Shown here one piece after another: positions 1-6,688 of a stretch of 11,918 bases of DNA. Under the pieces are notes generated by a model that searched no databases, was not told where the DNA came from, and saw only the letters and a list, made by a program, of their open reading frames with translations. The position numbers and the translations under genes are program-made. Positions within the stretch are counted from its first letter, which is position 1; each line of letters starts with the position of its first letter. Location: contig WFPQ01000312.1 of assembly GCA_015487515.1 (NCBI GenBank), positions 1-11,918 on the forward strand, written 5' to 3'. This DNA comes from Hyphomicrobiales bacterium (GTDB lineage: Bacteria; Pseudomonadota; Alphaproteobacteria; Rhizobiales; Devosiaceae).

Positions 1-329
1 AGGGCGACGATCTGGAAGGGACCCTCGATGGTGCCGAAATCCGGCAGGATCAATTGCCAGTTGCGGATGGTACCGGCAAAAAAAAGTGACCTTATCTGGG
101 CGTCGGAAGCGGCATCCCTGAACACGCCGGATCCGGAAAGGGCAGCCCGTTTTATCCCGCCCCCCTCCAGCAATTGCCGCCATTGGCCCACCGACTGGGA
201 ATCTGTCGTGTCTATGCTGGCCGCATTGAGTGAAATGTTGCGGGTGCGGATTCCGGCCACGGTCAGGAAACTTCCCGTGCCGGTCTGATCCAGTTTAAGC
301 AGCATGTCCCTGCCTGGCTGAGCGCTCAT
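1..329 (-). CDS. GTA major tail (tail tube) protein, gp9-like, 3' end cut by window
   Basis: N-terminal 109 residues of a phage major tail protein of the TP901-1 type, which polymerises into the tail tube; in RcGTA this is gp9. The start is the ATG at 329-327, preceded by a strong AAGGAG Shine-Dalgarno about 7 nt upstream. The reading frame runs to the window edge without a stop. The N-terminus (MSAQPGRDMLLKLDQ, then an FLTVAGIRTRNISLN stretch and SIDTTDSQSVGQWR) fits the start of this family: a short strand, the 'vaGiRt' segment, then the 'vDvTd' segment. It lies 24 bp after the tail terminator gene. An 8-bp A run (78-85; T8 in the coding sense, encoding Leu-Phe-Phe) sits inside it. The family call rests on sequence pattern plus position and is fairly sure; the rest of the protein is not visible. 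Confidence 0.8.
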   Translation of the reverse strand, partial: MSAQPGRDMLLKLDQTGTGSFLTVAGIRTRNISLNAASIDTTDSQSVGQWRQLLEGGGIKRAALSGSGVFRDAASDAQIRSLFFAGTIRNWQLILPDFGTIEGPFQIVA

Positions 330-353
330 ATGCTTCTCCTTGAATGTGCCGGC

Positions 354-764
354 CTAAATGACCGGCTCGCTGAAAATCCTGAACCTGATGGTGGCATGGG
401 CCCGGCCCGACCTGGCATCAATCGCAGTGTCGGTTCCCTGGTGAATTACATTGCTCACGATCAATGTGGGCGTGCCAAGATCCTGCTGCAGCATGACAAG
501 AACCACCCGCTCGGCCGGCTCGAGCACGCCGGAACGACTGGGGACGGGATTCCAGACCCTGAATTGAATCCTGTGCTCGTTTGCCGGTGCCTCATCGGCA
601 TCACGAACCACCAGGTCATGACGCAATACAACGATATAGGGGCCGGTCCGGCCCCTTGGCGGCATGTCAAAAACCCCGTTTTCCCCTATGAGGGCACCAA
701 GGGCGGCATCGGCATCGAGTTTTTCAATGATGCTGGCCTGCAGATCAATTATGGGATGAGTCAT
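354..764 (-). CDS. Tail terminator, DUF3168 family, GTA gp8-like
   Basis: A 136-residue protein of the DUF3168 family, which caps the tail tube at the head-tail interface (gp8 in RcGTA). Visible family marks are the N-terminal helix (HPIIDLQASIIEKLDADAAL), the ALIGENGVFDMPP segment around residues 24-36, the PYIVV strand near 42-46, and the C-terminal RAHATIRFRIF strand. The frame is open for ten more codons upstream, to 794, but that would overlap g7 by 28 bp. The ATG at 764-762 lies just after the g7 stop in GGGGTAAAGATG, leaving a 2-bp gap and a G-rich ribosome site, so I chose it. Position between the stopper and tail tube genes agrees with the call. Confidence 0.82.
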   Translation of the reverse strand: MTHPIIDLQASIIEKLDADAALGALIGENGVFDMPPRGRTGPYIVVLRHDLVVRDADEAPANEHRIQFRVWNPVPSRSGVLEPAERVVLVMLQQDLGTPTLIVSNVIHQGTDTAIDARSGRAHATIRFRIFSEPVI

Positions 765-766
765 CT

Positions 767-1111
767 TTACCCCGTGCTGTCCGTCTGCGAACATTTGAGA
801 ACCAGATATGCCCGATATCCGTTCAGATCGGCTGCGGAGACGATCTCCAGCTGCCTTGAACGATAAACCAGCCGGTCCCCCGGATTTATGTCCTGGCGGA
901 ACCGGACGGTTATCACGTGGGAGACCCTTGCATTCCTGGCATCGGCAATATCGACAATGGAACCGCCGGAACTCCTGACGCGGGCCCAGACAAAGCCAAG
1001 GCTGACAAAACCGTCAACATGCCCCCCGGCGGCATCTATGGTCTGAACCCTCTGCAAGAGCTCAACGCGCTCGCGAAGACTGCCAAGGGCAGGAAAATCC
1101 CGCGGGTTCAA
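767..1111 (-). CDS. Phage head-tail joining protein (stopper), GTA gp7-like
   Basis: A 114-residue head-tail joining (stopper) protein, SPP1 gp16 type, that closes the connector below the adaptor ring. Typical features are LRERVELLQ at residues 12-20, a WARV strand at 42-45, and a C-terminal beta region with VRFRQDINPGDRLVYR at 69-84 followed by RQLEIVSAAD. The start is a TTG at 1111-1109 that overlaps the g6 stop as TTGA (4 bp), and an AGGGAAG Shine-Dalgarno lies inside the end of g6. This points to translational coupling with the adaptor gene, matching the need for both in small equal amounts. Length is normal for the family. Confidence 0.85.
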   Translation of the reverse strand: MNPRDFPALGSLRERVELLQRVQTIDAAGGHVDGFVSLGFVWARVRSSGGSIVDIADARNARVSHVITVRFRQDINPGDRLVYRSRQLEIVSAADLNGYRAYLVLKCSQTDSTG

Positions 1112-1686
1112 AGCGAAACTTCCCTGTAGGCGGAAAGCAGGCCGTCAAAACCGCGGGGAACGACGGAACCGCTTCCGGCAACAACCAGCGCATCGCGGTG
1201 TTCGAACCAGTATCCGACAAGGGACAGCAGGGCGTGGCGCAAGTCATTGGGAATATCGGAAGGGGCAGAACCGAACCCGGCCACATAATCGACTTCGATG
1301 CCGTTGAACTCCCTGAGGTCAGGGGAACCGGATATCTTTTCCGGCAGAAATATCCGGGCCGGGGCCATGTTCGCCTGCGGCTGAAACTGGGCCAGGGCCA
1401 GTGAGACGGGATTTCCCCCGGCATCAAAGGCGGTTATGGAATCTATGGAAACCAGCGGAGACCGGGGCAACAGGATGATACGGTCTGCCGGCCAGTCATC
1501 GGCAACCAGGCGCCAGGTCTGGGAAATCAGGGCCCGGCCGGTCACCGACTCCACGTGGAGGCGGGCGGCGCTTATCAGGGTCGAGATGAACCCGTCCTCG
1601 ATATTGTCGTCCACCCGCAAAAACTCCCTGGCTTCAGCCAGTGTAACCGGCTCGGCAAGGGGCGGGGCAAGTAAATAGGATGTCAT
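1108..1686 (-). CDS. Head-tail connector adaptor, gp6-like, GTA gp6
   Basis: A 192-residue connector/adaptor protein of the HK97 gp6 / phiE125 gp8 type that binds below the portal ring (gp6 in RcGTA). The N-terminal helical region EPVTLAEAREFLRVD (12-26), with VESVTGRALISQTW (45-58), is the usual signature. The C-terminal block is DYVAGFG (133-139), IPNDLRHALLSLVGYWFEHRD (145-165), then a VPRGFDGLLSAYRE end. The ATG at 1686-1684 has a weak AGAAG ribosome site. It lies 112 bp downstream of the capsid gene, behind three hairpins, the last of which looks like an intrinsic terminator. Its expression may therefore be set apart from that of the capsid. It overlaps g7 by 4 bp. Confidence 0.87.
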   Translation of the reverse strand: MTSYLLAPPLAEPVTLAEAREFLRVDDNIEDGFISTLISAARLHVESVTGRALISQTWRLVADDWPADRIILLPRSPLVSIDSITAFDAGGNPVSLALAQFQPQANMAPARIFLPEKISGSPDLREFNGIEVDYVAGFGSAPSDIPNDLRHALLSLVGYWFEHRDALVVAGSGSVVPRGFDGLLSAYREVSL

Positions 1687-1708
1687 GTTTCATCTTCTGG
1701 CTGGATTG

Positions 1709-1741
1709 AAAAAACCCTCCTCCCTGCCTATGGGAGAAGGG
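1709..1741 (-). terminator. Intrinsic terminator between capsid and adaptor genes
   Basis: On the minus strand, CCCTTCTCCC (1741-1732) pairs with GGGAGGAGGG (1724-1715) through ten pairs including one G-U. The loop is 7 nt (1731-1725), and six T follow directly (1714-1709). This is the full layout of a rho-independent terminator, oriented with the GTA operon. It sits 23 bp upstream of the g6 start and about 58 bp after the capsid stop. No convincing promoter was found between it and g6, so downstream genes probably depend on read-through or antitermination. That last point is inference. Confidence 0.75.
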
Positions 1742-1748
1742 CAATGAT

Positions 1749-1787
1749 GCCTGTCATGAAAACAGGCGGCGGCTGTTTCAAAACAGC
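1749..1787 (-). promoter_or_regulatory. Two tandem small hairpins after capsid gene
   Basis: Two perfect inverted repeats lie between the capsid stop and the terminator. One is 1772-1787 (GCTGTT stem, 4-nt loop TTGA on the minus strand). The other is 1749-1767 (GCCTGT stem, 7-nt loop). Neither has its own T tract. With the terminator they make three hairpins in 80 bp directly 3' of the capsid message. They could protect its 3' end or modulate termination; the function is inferred. Confidence 0.5.
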
Positions 1788-1798
1788 AGATGCAGGGA

Positions 1799-3064
1799 TC
1801 AGCTCACCGAGAATTTGAGCAGCTTGATCGCATCATAATTGTGCATGCCGCCACCAACGCGCTTGGTGGTGTAGAACTGCACATAGGGCTTGTTGGAATA
1901 GGGATCGCGCAAGACATTGACCCCCCGGCGATCAACGATCAGATAGCCCCTGCTGAAATCACCAAAGGCGATCGGGGTGGTGTCGGGGCCGATATCGGGC
2001 ATGTCCTCGGCCTCGACCAGGTCAAAGCCCATGAGGCTGGCCCGTCCGCCCGCATTCTGGGCCGGCTGCCACAGATAGTTGCCATCCACATCCTTGAGCT
2101 TGCGGATCGCAGACTGGGTCTGGCGGTTCATAACCCAGCTGGCGTTCTGGCGATAGCCGGATTTGAGGGCATATACCAGGTCAATGAGCACATCGCTTTC
2201 ATCACTGGCCGGAAAGGCGCCGGAAACCCCGGTGACCTCATAGCCCACATTGCCCCAGCTCCAGGCACTCTGGGCCACTTGCGGGGCCTGCAGAAACCCG
2301 AAGGGCTGGCTGATGCCGTCACCGTTGACAAAGGCCGCGCTCTCCTGCTCGGCAAAGGCGGTATTGATCTCCTCGGCAATCCACTGGCCCACATCGACAA
2401 TGGCATCGTCAAGAAAGGCCGAGGTCGCGGCAGGCATGGCATAGAGCTCCATGGTGGGAAACGTGACTTCCGCCAGGGTCTGGGAAGCGGTTTCGGGGCG
2501 GGCAGCGGTTTCTGCAACCCAGCCAACGGCCGGACCGGAAACGGAAACCGGCTTCTTGTAAACGGAAGAAGAGATTTCACGCACCCCGGCAATGGAACGA
2601 ATGGGAGAGACTGCCGTCAAGAGCCGGGTGATTTCACCGGCAGTCTCGTCGGGCACCAGGTACCCTCCGTCCGGGTTGGAGCCGATGGAAAGGGCCTTTT
2701 CCTCGCCCCGTTTGACATAGGATGAAAATGCTTCCTTGTATTCATCGCTGTGAAACGGGGAATTTCCAACCTCAAGGGCCGGGCGGGACCGCTCCAGCGA
2801 AGCCAGGTCCATTGCCGATTTGTAATCGTCAAGGGCTGCATCTATGCGGTTGATCTTTTCAAGAGTCAGGGCATCGGAACTGCCCCGGCGCTCCAGTTCG
2901 GCAAGGCGCTGATCATTGGTTTGCTTGAACTGTTCAAAGGAGTGCATGAACTGGTCAAACATAAAATTGATATCGCCGGAACCTCCGGTCGTCGTTGCCT
3001 TGACCTCGAAATCGGGACCGGGCACATGGGGTTGAAGCACATGGGTTTCTTGTGAATTGGACAT
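1799..3064 (-). CDS. HK97-fold major capsid protein, GTA gp5-like
   Basis: A 421-residue HK97-family major capsid precursor that forms the GTA head shell. Residues about 34-95 form a charged helical/coiled-coil delta (scaffold) domain (FDQFMHSFEQFKQTNDQRLAELERR and on). The linker leads into the core at KALSIGSNPDGGYLVPDETAGEI (123-145). Core marks are PIRSIAGVREISS (154-166), the W-AE segment (182-186), a FLDDAIVDVGQWIAEEI spine helix (217-233), AFVNGDGISQPFGFL (244-258) and the final RVGGGMHNYDAIKLLKF. The head protease next door probably removes the N-terminal domain; the exact cut site cannot be read from sequence. The ATG has AGAGGAA about 6 nt upstream and follows the protease stop by 12 bp. 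Ile codons are almost all ATC/ATT, unlike the PBP operon on the right. Confidence 0.93.
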   Translation of the reverse strand: MSNSQETHVLQPHVPGPDFEVKATTTGGSGDINFMFDQFMHSFEQFKQTNDQRLAELERRGSSDALTLEKINRIDAALDDYKSAMDLASLERSRPALEVGNSPFHSDEYKEAFSSYVKRGEEKALSIGSNPDGGYLVPDETAGEITRLLTAVSPIRSIAGVREISSSVYKKPVSVSGPAVGWVAETAARPETASQTLAEVTFPTMELYAMPAATSAFLDDAIVDVGQWIAEEINTAFAEQESAAFVNGDGISQPFGFLQAPQVAQSAWSWGNVGYEVTGVSGAFPASDESDVLIDLVYALKSGYRQNASWVMNRQTQSAIRKLKDVDGNYLWQPAQNAGGRASLMGFDLVEAEDMPDIGPDTTPIAFGDFSRGYLIVDRRGVNVLRDPYSNKPYVQFYTTKRVGGGMHNYDAIKLLKFSVS

Positions 3065-3076
3065 GAAATTCCTCTT

Positions 3077-3610
3077 TCAGGGGGTTGAAACAAGTGAGAT
3101 TGCCGCCGCAATGGTTTGTTCTTGCGAACGGGGAGGCCGGGAAATCTGGTCCGGCGGTCTGGTGGGCAGAGTTATCCTGGCCCGTTCCATCATCGGAAAG
3201 GTAACGATGGAAATTTCCCAAAGATCGACCTGGAGCAGGCGCCTGTGACCGCTGCTTTTGTCCCTGGTCGAGCGAATGGTGCGAAACCCTATGGACAGAC
3301 CATCAAGGGCACCATCGCGAACAAGCGCACAAAGGGAATCGGCCCGGGGCACTCCGGGGGTCAGGCTTCCCTCGACCCTCAGGCCCCTTTGATCCTCGTA
3401 AAGGCGCAATATCCGGCCTACGGGTTCCCTGGGATCATGTTGAAATAGCAAACGGATTCCACTTGCGCCCTTTCTGGCGATGGAGGTGGAAAAAGCCCCG
3501 GGCATGACGATATCGCCCCCCTGGTCCAGCTCGAAAAAAATCGAGGCATAGCCGGAAAAAAAACCATTCTTCATTTTCAGCATTATCCGATCAGGCCTAC
3601 CGGGCCGCAT
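3077..3610 (-). CDS. HK97-type prohead protease (peptidase U35), GTA gp4-like
   Basis: A 177-residue serine protease of the HK97 prohead protease family (U35, herpesvirus-assemblin fold) that cleaves capsid scaffold during maturation. Visible marks are GYASIFFELDQGGDIVMPGAF (20-40), the catalytic His in LLFQHDPREPVGR (H58), the nucleophile Ser in LDGLSIGF (S106), and the LWEISIVTFPM block (130-140) that usually follows. The Pro/Arg-rich tail after 150 is variable. The longest frame starts at 3610 and overlaps the preceding small gene by 14 bp without a clear ribosome site. ATGs at 3583 (residue 10) or 3574 (residue 13) are plausible alternatives, the former with GGA just upstream. It lies directly before the capsid gene, as in all HK97-like modules. 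Confidence 0.9.
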   Translation of the reverse strand: MRPGRPDRIMLKMKNGFFSGYASIFFELDQGGDIVMPGAFSTSIARKGASGIRLLFQHDPREPVGRILRLYEDQRGLRVEGSLTPGVPRADSLCALVRDGALDGLSIGFRTIRSTRDKSSGHRRLLQVDLWEISIVTFPMMERARITLPTRPPDQISRPPRSQEQTIAAAISLVSTP

Positions 3611-3818
3611 GCAAGGCGGAGCGATGCCCCGAACCCCTGCGGGATAAAGCCGAGGGCTTGCCGCCAGAATTGCCGGGGGACTTGCCAGCAGGCTTGCCGC
3701 CGGTTCTGCCGCCAGACTTCTGCCGGTGGATCACCGAGGCCAGCGACCAGGAAAACTCCCTGAATACCTGCCGGGCCGCGTCACCAGAATAATTCCCGTT
3801 TCCATTGATTTTTTTCAT
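3597..3818 (-). CDS. Small basic Gly/Lys/Ser-rich protein between portal and protease
   Basis: I do not recognise this 73-residue frame. An ordinary N-terminal part (MKKINGNGNYSGDAARQVFREFSWSLASVI, 1-30) is followed by a strongly basic low-complexity tail. That tail has imperfect repeats around GGRTGGKPAGKSPGNSGGKPS (36-56) and many Arg residues. The start ATG overlaps the stop of the upstream membrane-peptide gene as ATGA, and the end overlaps the protease frame. These are good signs of coupling, but the ribosome site (an AAGGGAAAG stretch about 13 nt upstream) is poor. It sits in the g3.5 region of GTA clusters, where small non-conserved frames are common. It may bind DNA or the capsid interior through its positive charge; this is a guess. 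The frame could also be non-coding filler. Confidence 0.5.
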   Translation of the reverse strand: MKKINGNGNYSGDAARQVFREFSWSLASVIHRQKSGGRTGGKPAGKSPGNSGGKPSALSRRGSGHRSALHAAR

Positions 3819-4012
3819 CTGTCTGTTTTCTTTCCCTTGAACAGTCGGTTGAGATTGGCAATTTCACTGACGAAGGCGTCGAACCTGCGATTGGCAGAGA
3901 CCAGTTCACGCAGGGACCAGACCAGCAGGGCGCTGGAACTGCTGGCCCATAAAAACAGGGCCAGGTGGGCAAGATCGCCCTTTTGCGCTATGAGCTGTGT
4001 CAGTTCATTCAC
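3815..4012 (-). CDS. Small single-pass membrane protein in the g3.5 position
   Basis: A 65-residue protein with one hydrophobic segment (residues about 13-33, DLAHLALFLWASSSSALLVW). An amphipathic helix follows (LRELVSANRRFDAFVSEIANLNRLF), then a Lys/Arg-rich end (KGKKTDR). The start is a GTG at 4012-4010, preceded by GGAAGGAG with 9 nt spacing inside the end of the portal gene, overlapping the portal stop by 8 bp. The frame is open further upstream inside portal, but that extension has no ribosome site and merely shadows portal codons. Small membrane proteins occur at this place in other alphaproteobacterial GTA clusters; no biochemical role is known to me. The topology resembles a small holin or an assembly anchor, but neither can be claimed. 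Confidence 0.75.
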   Translation of the reverse strand: MNELTQLIAQKGDLAHLALFLWASSSSALLVWSLRELVSANRRFDAFVSEIANLNRLFKGKKTDR

Positions 4013-5219
4013 TGTCAGAAACTCCTTCCGGTGCAACGGCACCATCATTTGTCTCGCAGGTTGAAATGCCCAGCAGGCGGCGCTTTTCCTCGGCACTGAG
4101 GAATTCGGCACTGCCAATCCTCTGCCAGGCAGCGCTGCGGTCCTCGCTTAGGGCCTCTATGTCATCGAGCATCGGCAGCAATTCAAAATCGCCTTCAAAG
4201 GCAGGTTGCAGCCAACGGCCCAGGGAACTCGCGACCCGGCGCACCAGGGGAACCACGCTTTGGCGCCAGAACACCCGGTTGGCCTCCGAATAATTGGCAT
4301 AGGTGTTGTCTCCGGGAATTCCCAGCAACATGGGAGGAACACCAAAGGCCAGGGCAATCTCGCGGGCAGCGGAATTCTTGGCCTCGATGAAATCCATGTC
4401 CCGGGGGGTAAGGGCCATGGACTTCCAGTCCAGGCCGCCTTCCAGAACCATGGGCCTTCCCGCATTGGCCGCCCCCTGGAAACCGGCTTCCAGTTCGTCC
4501 TTGAGGCGCTGGAACTGGCTCTTGGTAAGATTGCCGCTGGCACCGGAATATACGAGGGCACCGGAGGGACGGGCGGCATTGTCCAGCAGGGCCTTGTTCC
4601 ACCTGGCCGCCGCATTGTGAATATCAAGGCTGAACCGGGCTGCCTCCAGGGGAGAAAAGCCAAAATGATCATCAAGGGGATGAAAAAGGTTAAGGTGCAG
4701 AACCCTTGGAACCGGCTCGGTATTCTGGGAAAGGCGAATGGTGCGACCGCCTACCCTGTAATCATAGGCAACGGGCCAGCCATCCCTGCCACTGACCAGG
4801 TGCATGCGGTCCGGACGCAGGGAATAAAGACCCCTGACCCTGCCATCAACCAGAACCGCCTTGAGATAGGCATTGCCTGCCGTGTAAAGATAGCTGAAAA
4901 CCGCTTCCATGACCTGGGAACCGGACTGACGATGGTTGGGATTCTTCAACAGTTTCAGCAAGGGGTGATCTTCGAGCATACTGCCGTTCTGGCTGACCAC
5001 GAGGGGAACGCTGGTGGCGGCCTCCACGATCATGCGAACACAACGGTAGACGATGGGGTTCCGGGCATATCCCTGGCTGGCAAGGGAAGAAAACCCTCCC
5101 TCGGTCCAGTTGGCCTCATGGGAGCCAATCATGGCAAAAAGGGACTGGGAGGATGAAGATTTTTGTTCGTCAGGCAGGTTGGCACCTGCGCCCGTAAAGC
5201 GTTTGAAAAGCGAAACCAT
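4005..5219 (-). CDS. HK97-family portal protein, GTA gp3-like
   Basis: A 404-residue portal protein forming the twelvefold ring through which terminase pumps DNA. Recognisable segments are NPIVYRCVRMIVEAATSVPL (54-73), HPLLKLLKNPNHRQSGSQVM (85-104), AYLKAV (117-122), and LYSLRPDRM (131-139) followed by the beta region. The family signature is KNSAAREIALAFGVPPMLLGIPGDNTYANYSEANRVFW (281-318). The C-terminal part ends in AEFLSAEEKRRLLGI, the clip/crown tail. Length is normal for GTA gp3. The ATG at 5219 has an AAGGA Shine-Dalgarno about 7 nt upstream (GAAGGAAATTTAATG). It is separated from the large terminase by 150 bp that hold a strong stem-loop, and its end overlaps the next small gene by 8 bp. 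Confidence 0.94.
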   Translation of the reverse strand: MVSLFKRFTGAGANLPDEQKSSSSQSLFAMIGSHEANWTEGGFSSLASQGYARNPIVYRCVRMIVEAATSVPLVVSQNGSMLEDHPLLKLLKNPNHRQSGSQVMEAVFSYLYTAGNAYLKAVLVDGRVRGLYSLRPDRMHLVSGRDGWPVAYDYRVGGRTIRLSQNTEPVPRVLHLNLFHPLDDHFGFSPLEAARFSLDIHNAAARWNKALLDNAARPSGALVYSGASGNLTKSQFQRLKDELEAGFQGAANAGRPMVLEGGLDWKSMALTPRDMDFIEAKNSAAREIALAFGVPPMLLGIPGDNTYANYSEANRVFWRQSVVPLVRRVASSLGRWLQPAFEGDFELLPMLDDIEALSEDRSAAWQRIGSAEFLSAEEKRRLLGISTCETNDGAVAPEGVSDSE

Positions 5220-5370
5220 TAAATTTCCTTCGGTTTGATTGAGAGCCCGTTCCTGCAGGCTGTTTTCAGGCTTCCTGCCCTGAAATCATCTGCGGCCCGC
5301 AAGACATGCGGGCCGCAGGATCCGGCCTGCAATCCAGGTACTGCAACTTAAGTGCCGCATATTTCATTTA
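5220..5370 (-). promoter_or_regulatory. Intercistronic region g2-g3 with strong GC stem-loop
   Basis: This 150-bp gap is unusual in an otherwise packed operon. It contains a perfect 11-bp inverted repeat (5290-5300 CTGCGGCCCGC against 5308-5318, loop of 7 nt). A second, weaker one follows (5264-5270 TTTCAGG against 5279-5285, loop of 8 nt). No T tract follows either on the minus strand, so a simple intrinsic terminator is unlikely. An RNA-processing, stability or pausing element is more plausible. A 33-codon frame (ATG at about 5362 on the minus strand, stop in the second hairpin) crosses the region without a ribosome site, and I do not call it a gene. The portal ribosome site lies at the left end. 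Confidence 0.55.
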
Positions 5371-6678
5371 TCATACGTTGCGTATCCTTGGGGCGCTGTC
5401 ATTGAGCAAAAGCATGGTCAGGGCCCAGACGAGGGCATCCACCCTGTCCGGTGAAGCCCCGCCGGCCAGACCGTCGGGGCCAAAGACACACATTTCATCC
5501 TCGAGTTTTTCCAGCCCCGGCCGGTGCATGACCATTCCACGTTCATAAAGGGCGGCAACCGGCTCGGCCCTGACCCACTTGGAACGGGTTGCACGGACCT
5601 TGATCACCGGAACGCAAGGGTCTACCTGGGAAATCAGGCTGGAAACCAGGTCACCGCCCTGATTGACCTCGGCCACCACCGCATCGGCCGCAAAGTGATG
5701 ATAGACATCAACAACCCTCTGGGCCCAGCGCAGGGGAGGAACCGGTTTCAGGGTCTCATCGGAAATGACAAGTGCGCCGGTCCGGGTCCTGGCAGCCACC
5801 ACTATGCCGCAGGCATCGGAGTTCCTGGTCGAGGAAACCGAGGGGTCAACCGCCACCAGAACCCGCTGGATTTCCATATCCTGTTCGGTCCTACAATCCT
5901 CAAGGGTTTTTCTGTTCCAAAGGGCGCCCGGAAGATCCTCGATGAGTTCGCCTTCCAGTTCCTGGCGGCCAAGAGAGGTTCCATGATAGCGCGAAACTAT
6001 GCTGGTCAAAAAACTCTCGGCCAGGTTTTCCGCATTGTCACTGGTGCGCATGCGGGTGGTAACGGTTGTATCTTCGGCCAGCAAACGGCGAATCAGGGCG
6101 GTAGGGCGCGGGGTCGTGGTAGCCATCTGGCGCGGCCTTCTGCCAAGACGCAGGGAAAACTGCAACATGTCCCAGGCCGCCTCGGAATTGGGCCATTTTG
6201 CCACCTCGTCACACCAGGCTGCGGCAAACTGGGGACCACGGAACCCCTCCGGCTCCGAGGCAGACATCAGGAATGCCTGGGCCCCGTTTTTCCAGGTCAA
6301 GAGATTGCGCGAACGATCAAAACGGGGCCGCAGGTCCGGATGGCCGATATTAAGTATGCCCGCCGGGCCCTCAACCATCACGGCCCGGGCCTGGGACAGG
6401 GTTTCGCCAACAAGGGCAATGGGGCTGACGGGAGAATGTACACCATTCTGCTCCGGGAAAGACCCGGACCCGGCCGTCGGTGTTTTTGCAATCAGGGAAT
6501 GCCCCGTGGCCAGCGACCTGACCCATTCGGCCCCGGCCCTGGTCTTTCCCGAACCGCGCCCCCCCATCAGCAGCCATGTTGTCCAGTCCCCCGGGGGGGG
6601 CAATTGTTCGGCCCGGGCCCAGATCAGCCATTCATGCTCAAGGACTGCCACTTCCTCATCGGAAAACCCACTGAGCAT
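5371..6678 (-). CDS. terL: Large terminase subunit, GTA gp2-like
   Basis: The DNA-packaging motor: an ATPase that drives DNA into the head, joined to a nuclease that cuts it. Counting from the longest possible start (6711), Walker A is GGRGSGKT at 50-57 and Walker B is FAAAWCDEVAKW with D168-E169. A coupling motif TTTP lies at 198-201. The RNase H-like nuclease shows D289 in VAVDPS, E348 in VAEVNQGGD, and D422/D425 in SPDRVDALVWA. All key acidic residues are present. I prefer the ATG at 6678 (MLSGFSDEEVAVL), 10 bp after the g1 stop. The TTG at 6711 would add 11 residues but overlaps g1 by 23 bp and lacks a ribosome site. A stretch near 72-96 (TPTAGSGSFPEQNGVHSPV) looks like an insertion between Walker A and LVGET. 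A C5G8 tract (6588-6600) and a C7 run lie inside, without breaking the frame. Confidence 0.94.
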   Translation of the reverse strand: MLSGFSDEEVAVLEHEWLIWARAEQLPPPGDWTTWLLMGGRGSGKTRAGAEWVRSLATGHSLIAKTPTAGSGSFPEQNGVHSPVSPIALVGETLSQARAVMVEGPAGILNIGHPDLRPRFDRSRNLLTWKNGAQAFLMSASEPEGFRGPQFAAAWCDEVAKWPNSEAAWDMLQFSLRLGRRPRQMATTTPRPTALIRRLLAEDTTVTTRMRTSDNAENLAESFLTSIVSRYHGTSLGRQELEGELIEDLPGALWNRKTLEDCRTEQDMEIQRVLVAVDPSVSSTRNSDACGIVVAARTRTGALVISDETLKPVPPLRWAQRVVDVYHHFAADAVVAEVNQGGDLVSSLISQVDPCVPVIKVRATRSKWVRAEPVAALYERGMVMHRPGLEKLEDEMCVFGPDGLAGGASPDRVDALVWALTMLLLNDSAPRIRNV

Positions 6679-6688
6679 TCCGTCGTGA

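Noticed and set aside
1765..1798. Promoter between capsid and g6 (TTGAAA with CATGAC at 17 bp)
   Set aside because: The -10 matches only three of six positions, and it would lie upstream of the terminator, so it could not explain g6 expression.
1790..2725. Long plus-strand frame of 311 codons opposite the capsid gene
   Set aside because: Antisense shadow of capsid codons: composition is Gly/His/Ile-rich with no domain, and the opposite strand carries an unmistakable capsid protein.
4206..5156. Plus-strand frame of 316 codons opposite portal
   Set aside because: Shadow of the portal gene in a GC-biased third-position pattern; no ribosome site or family features.
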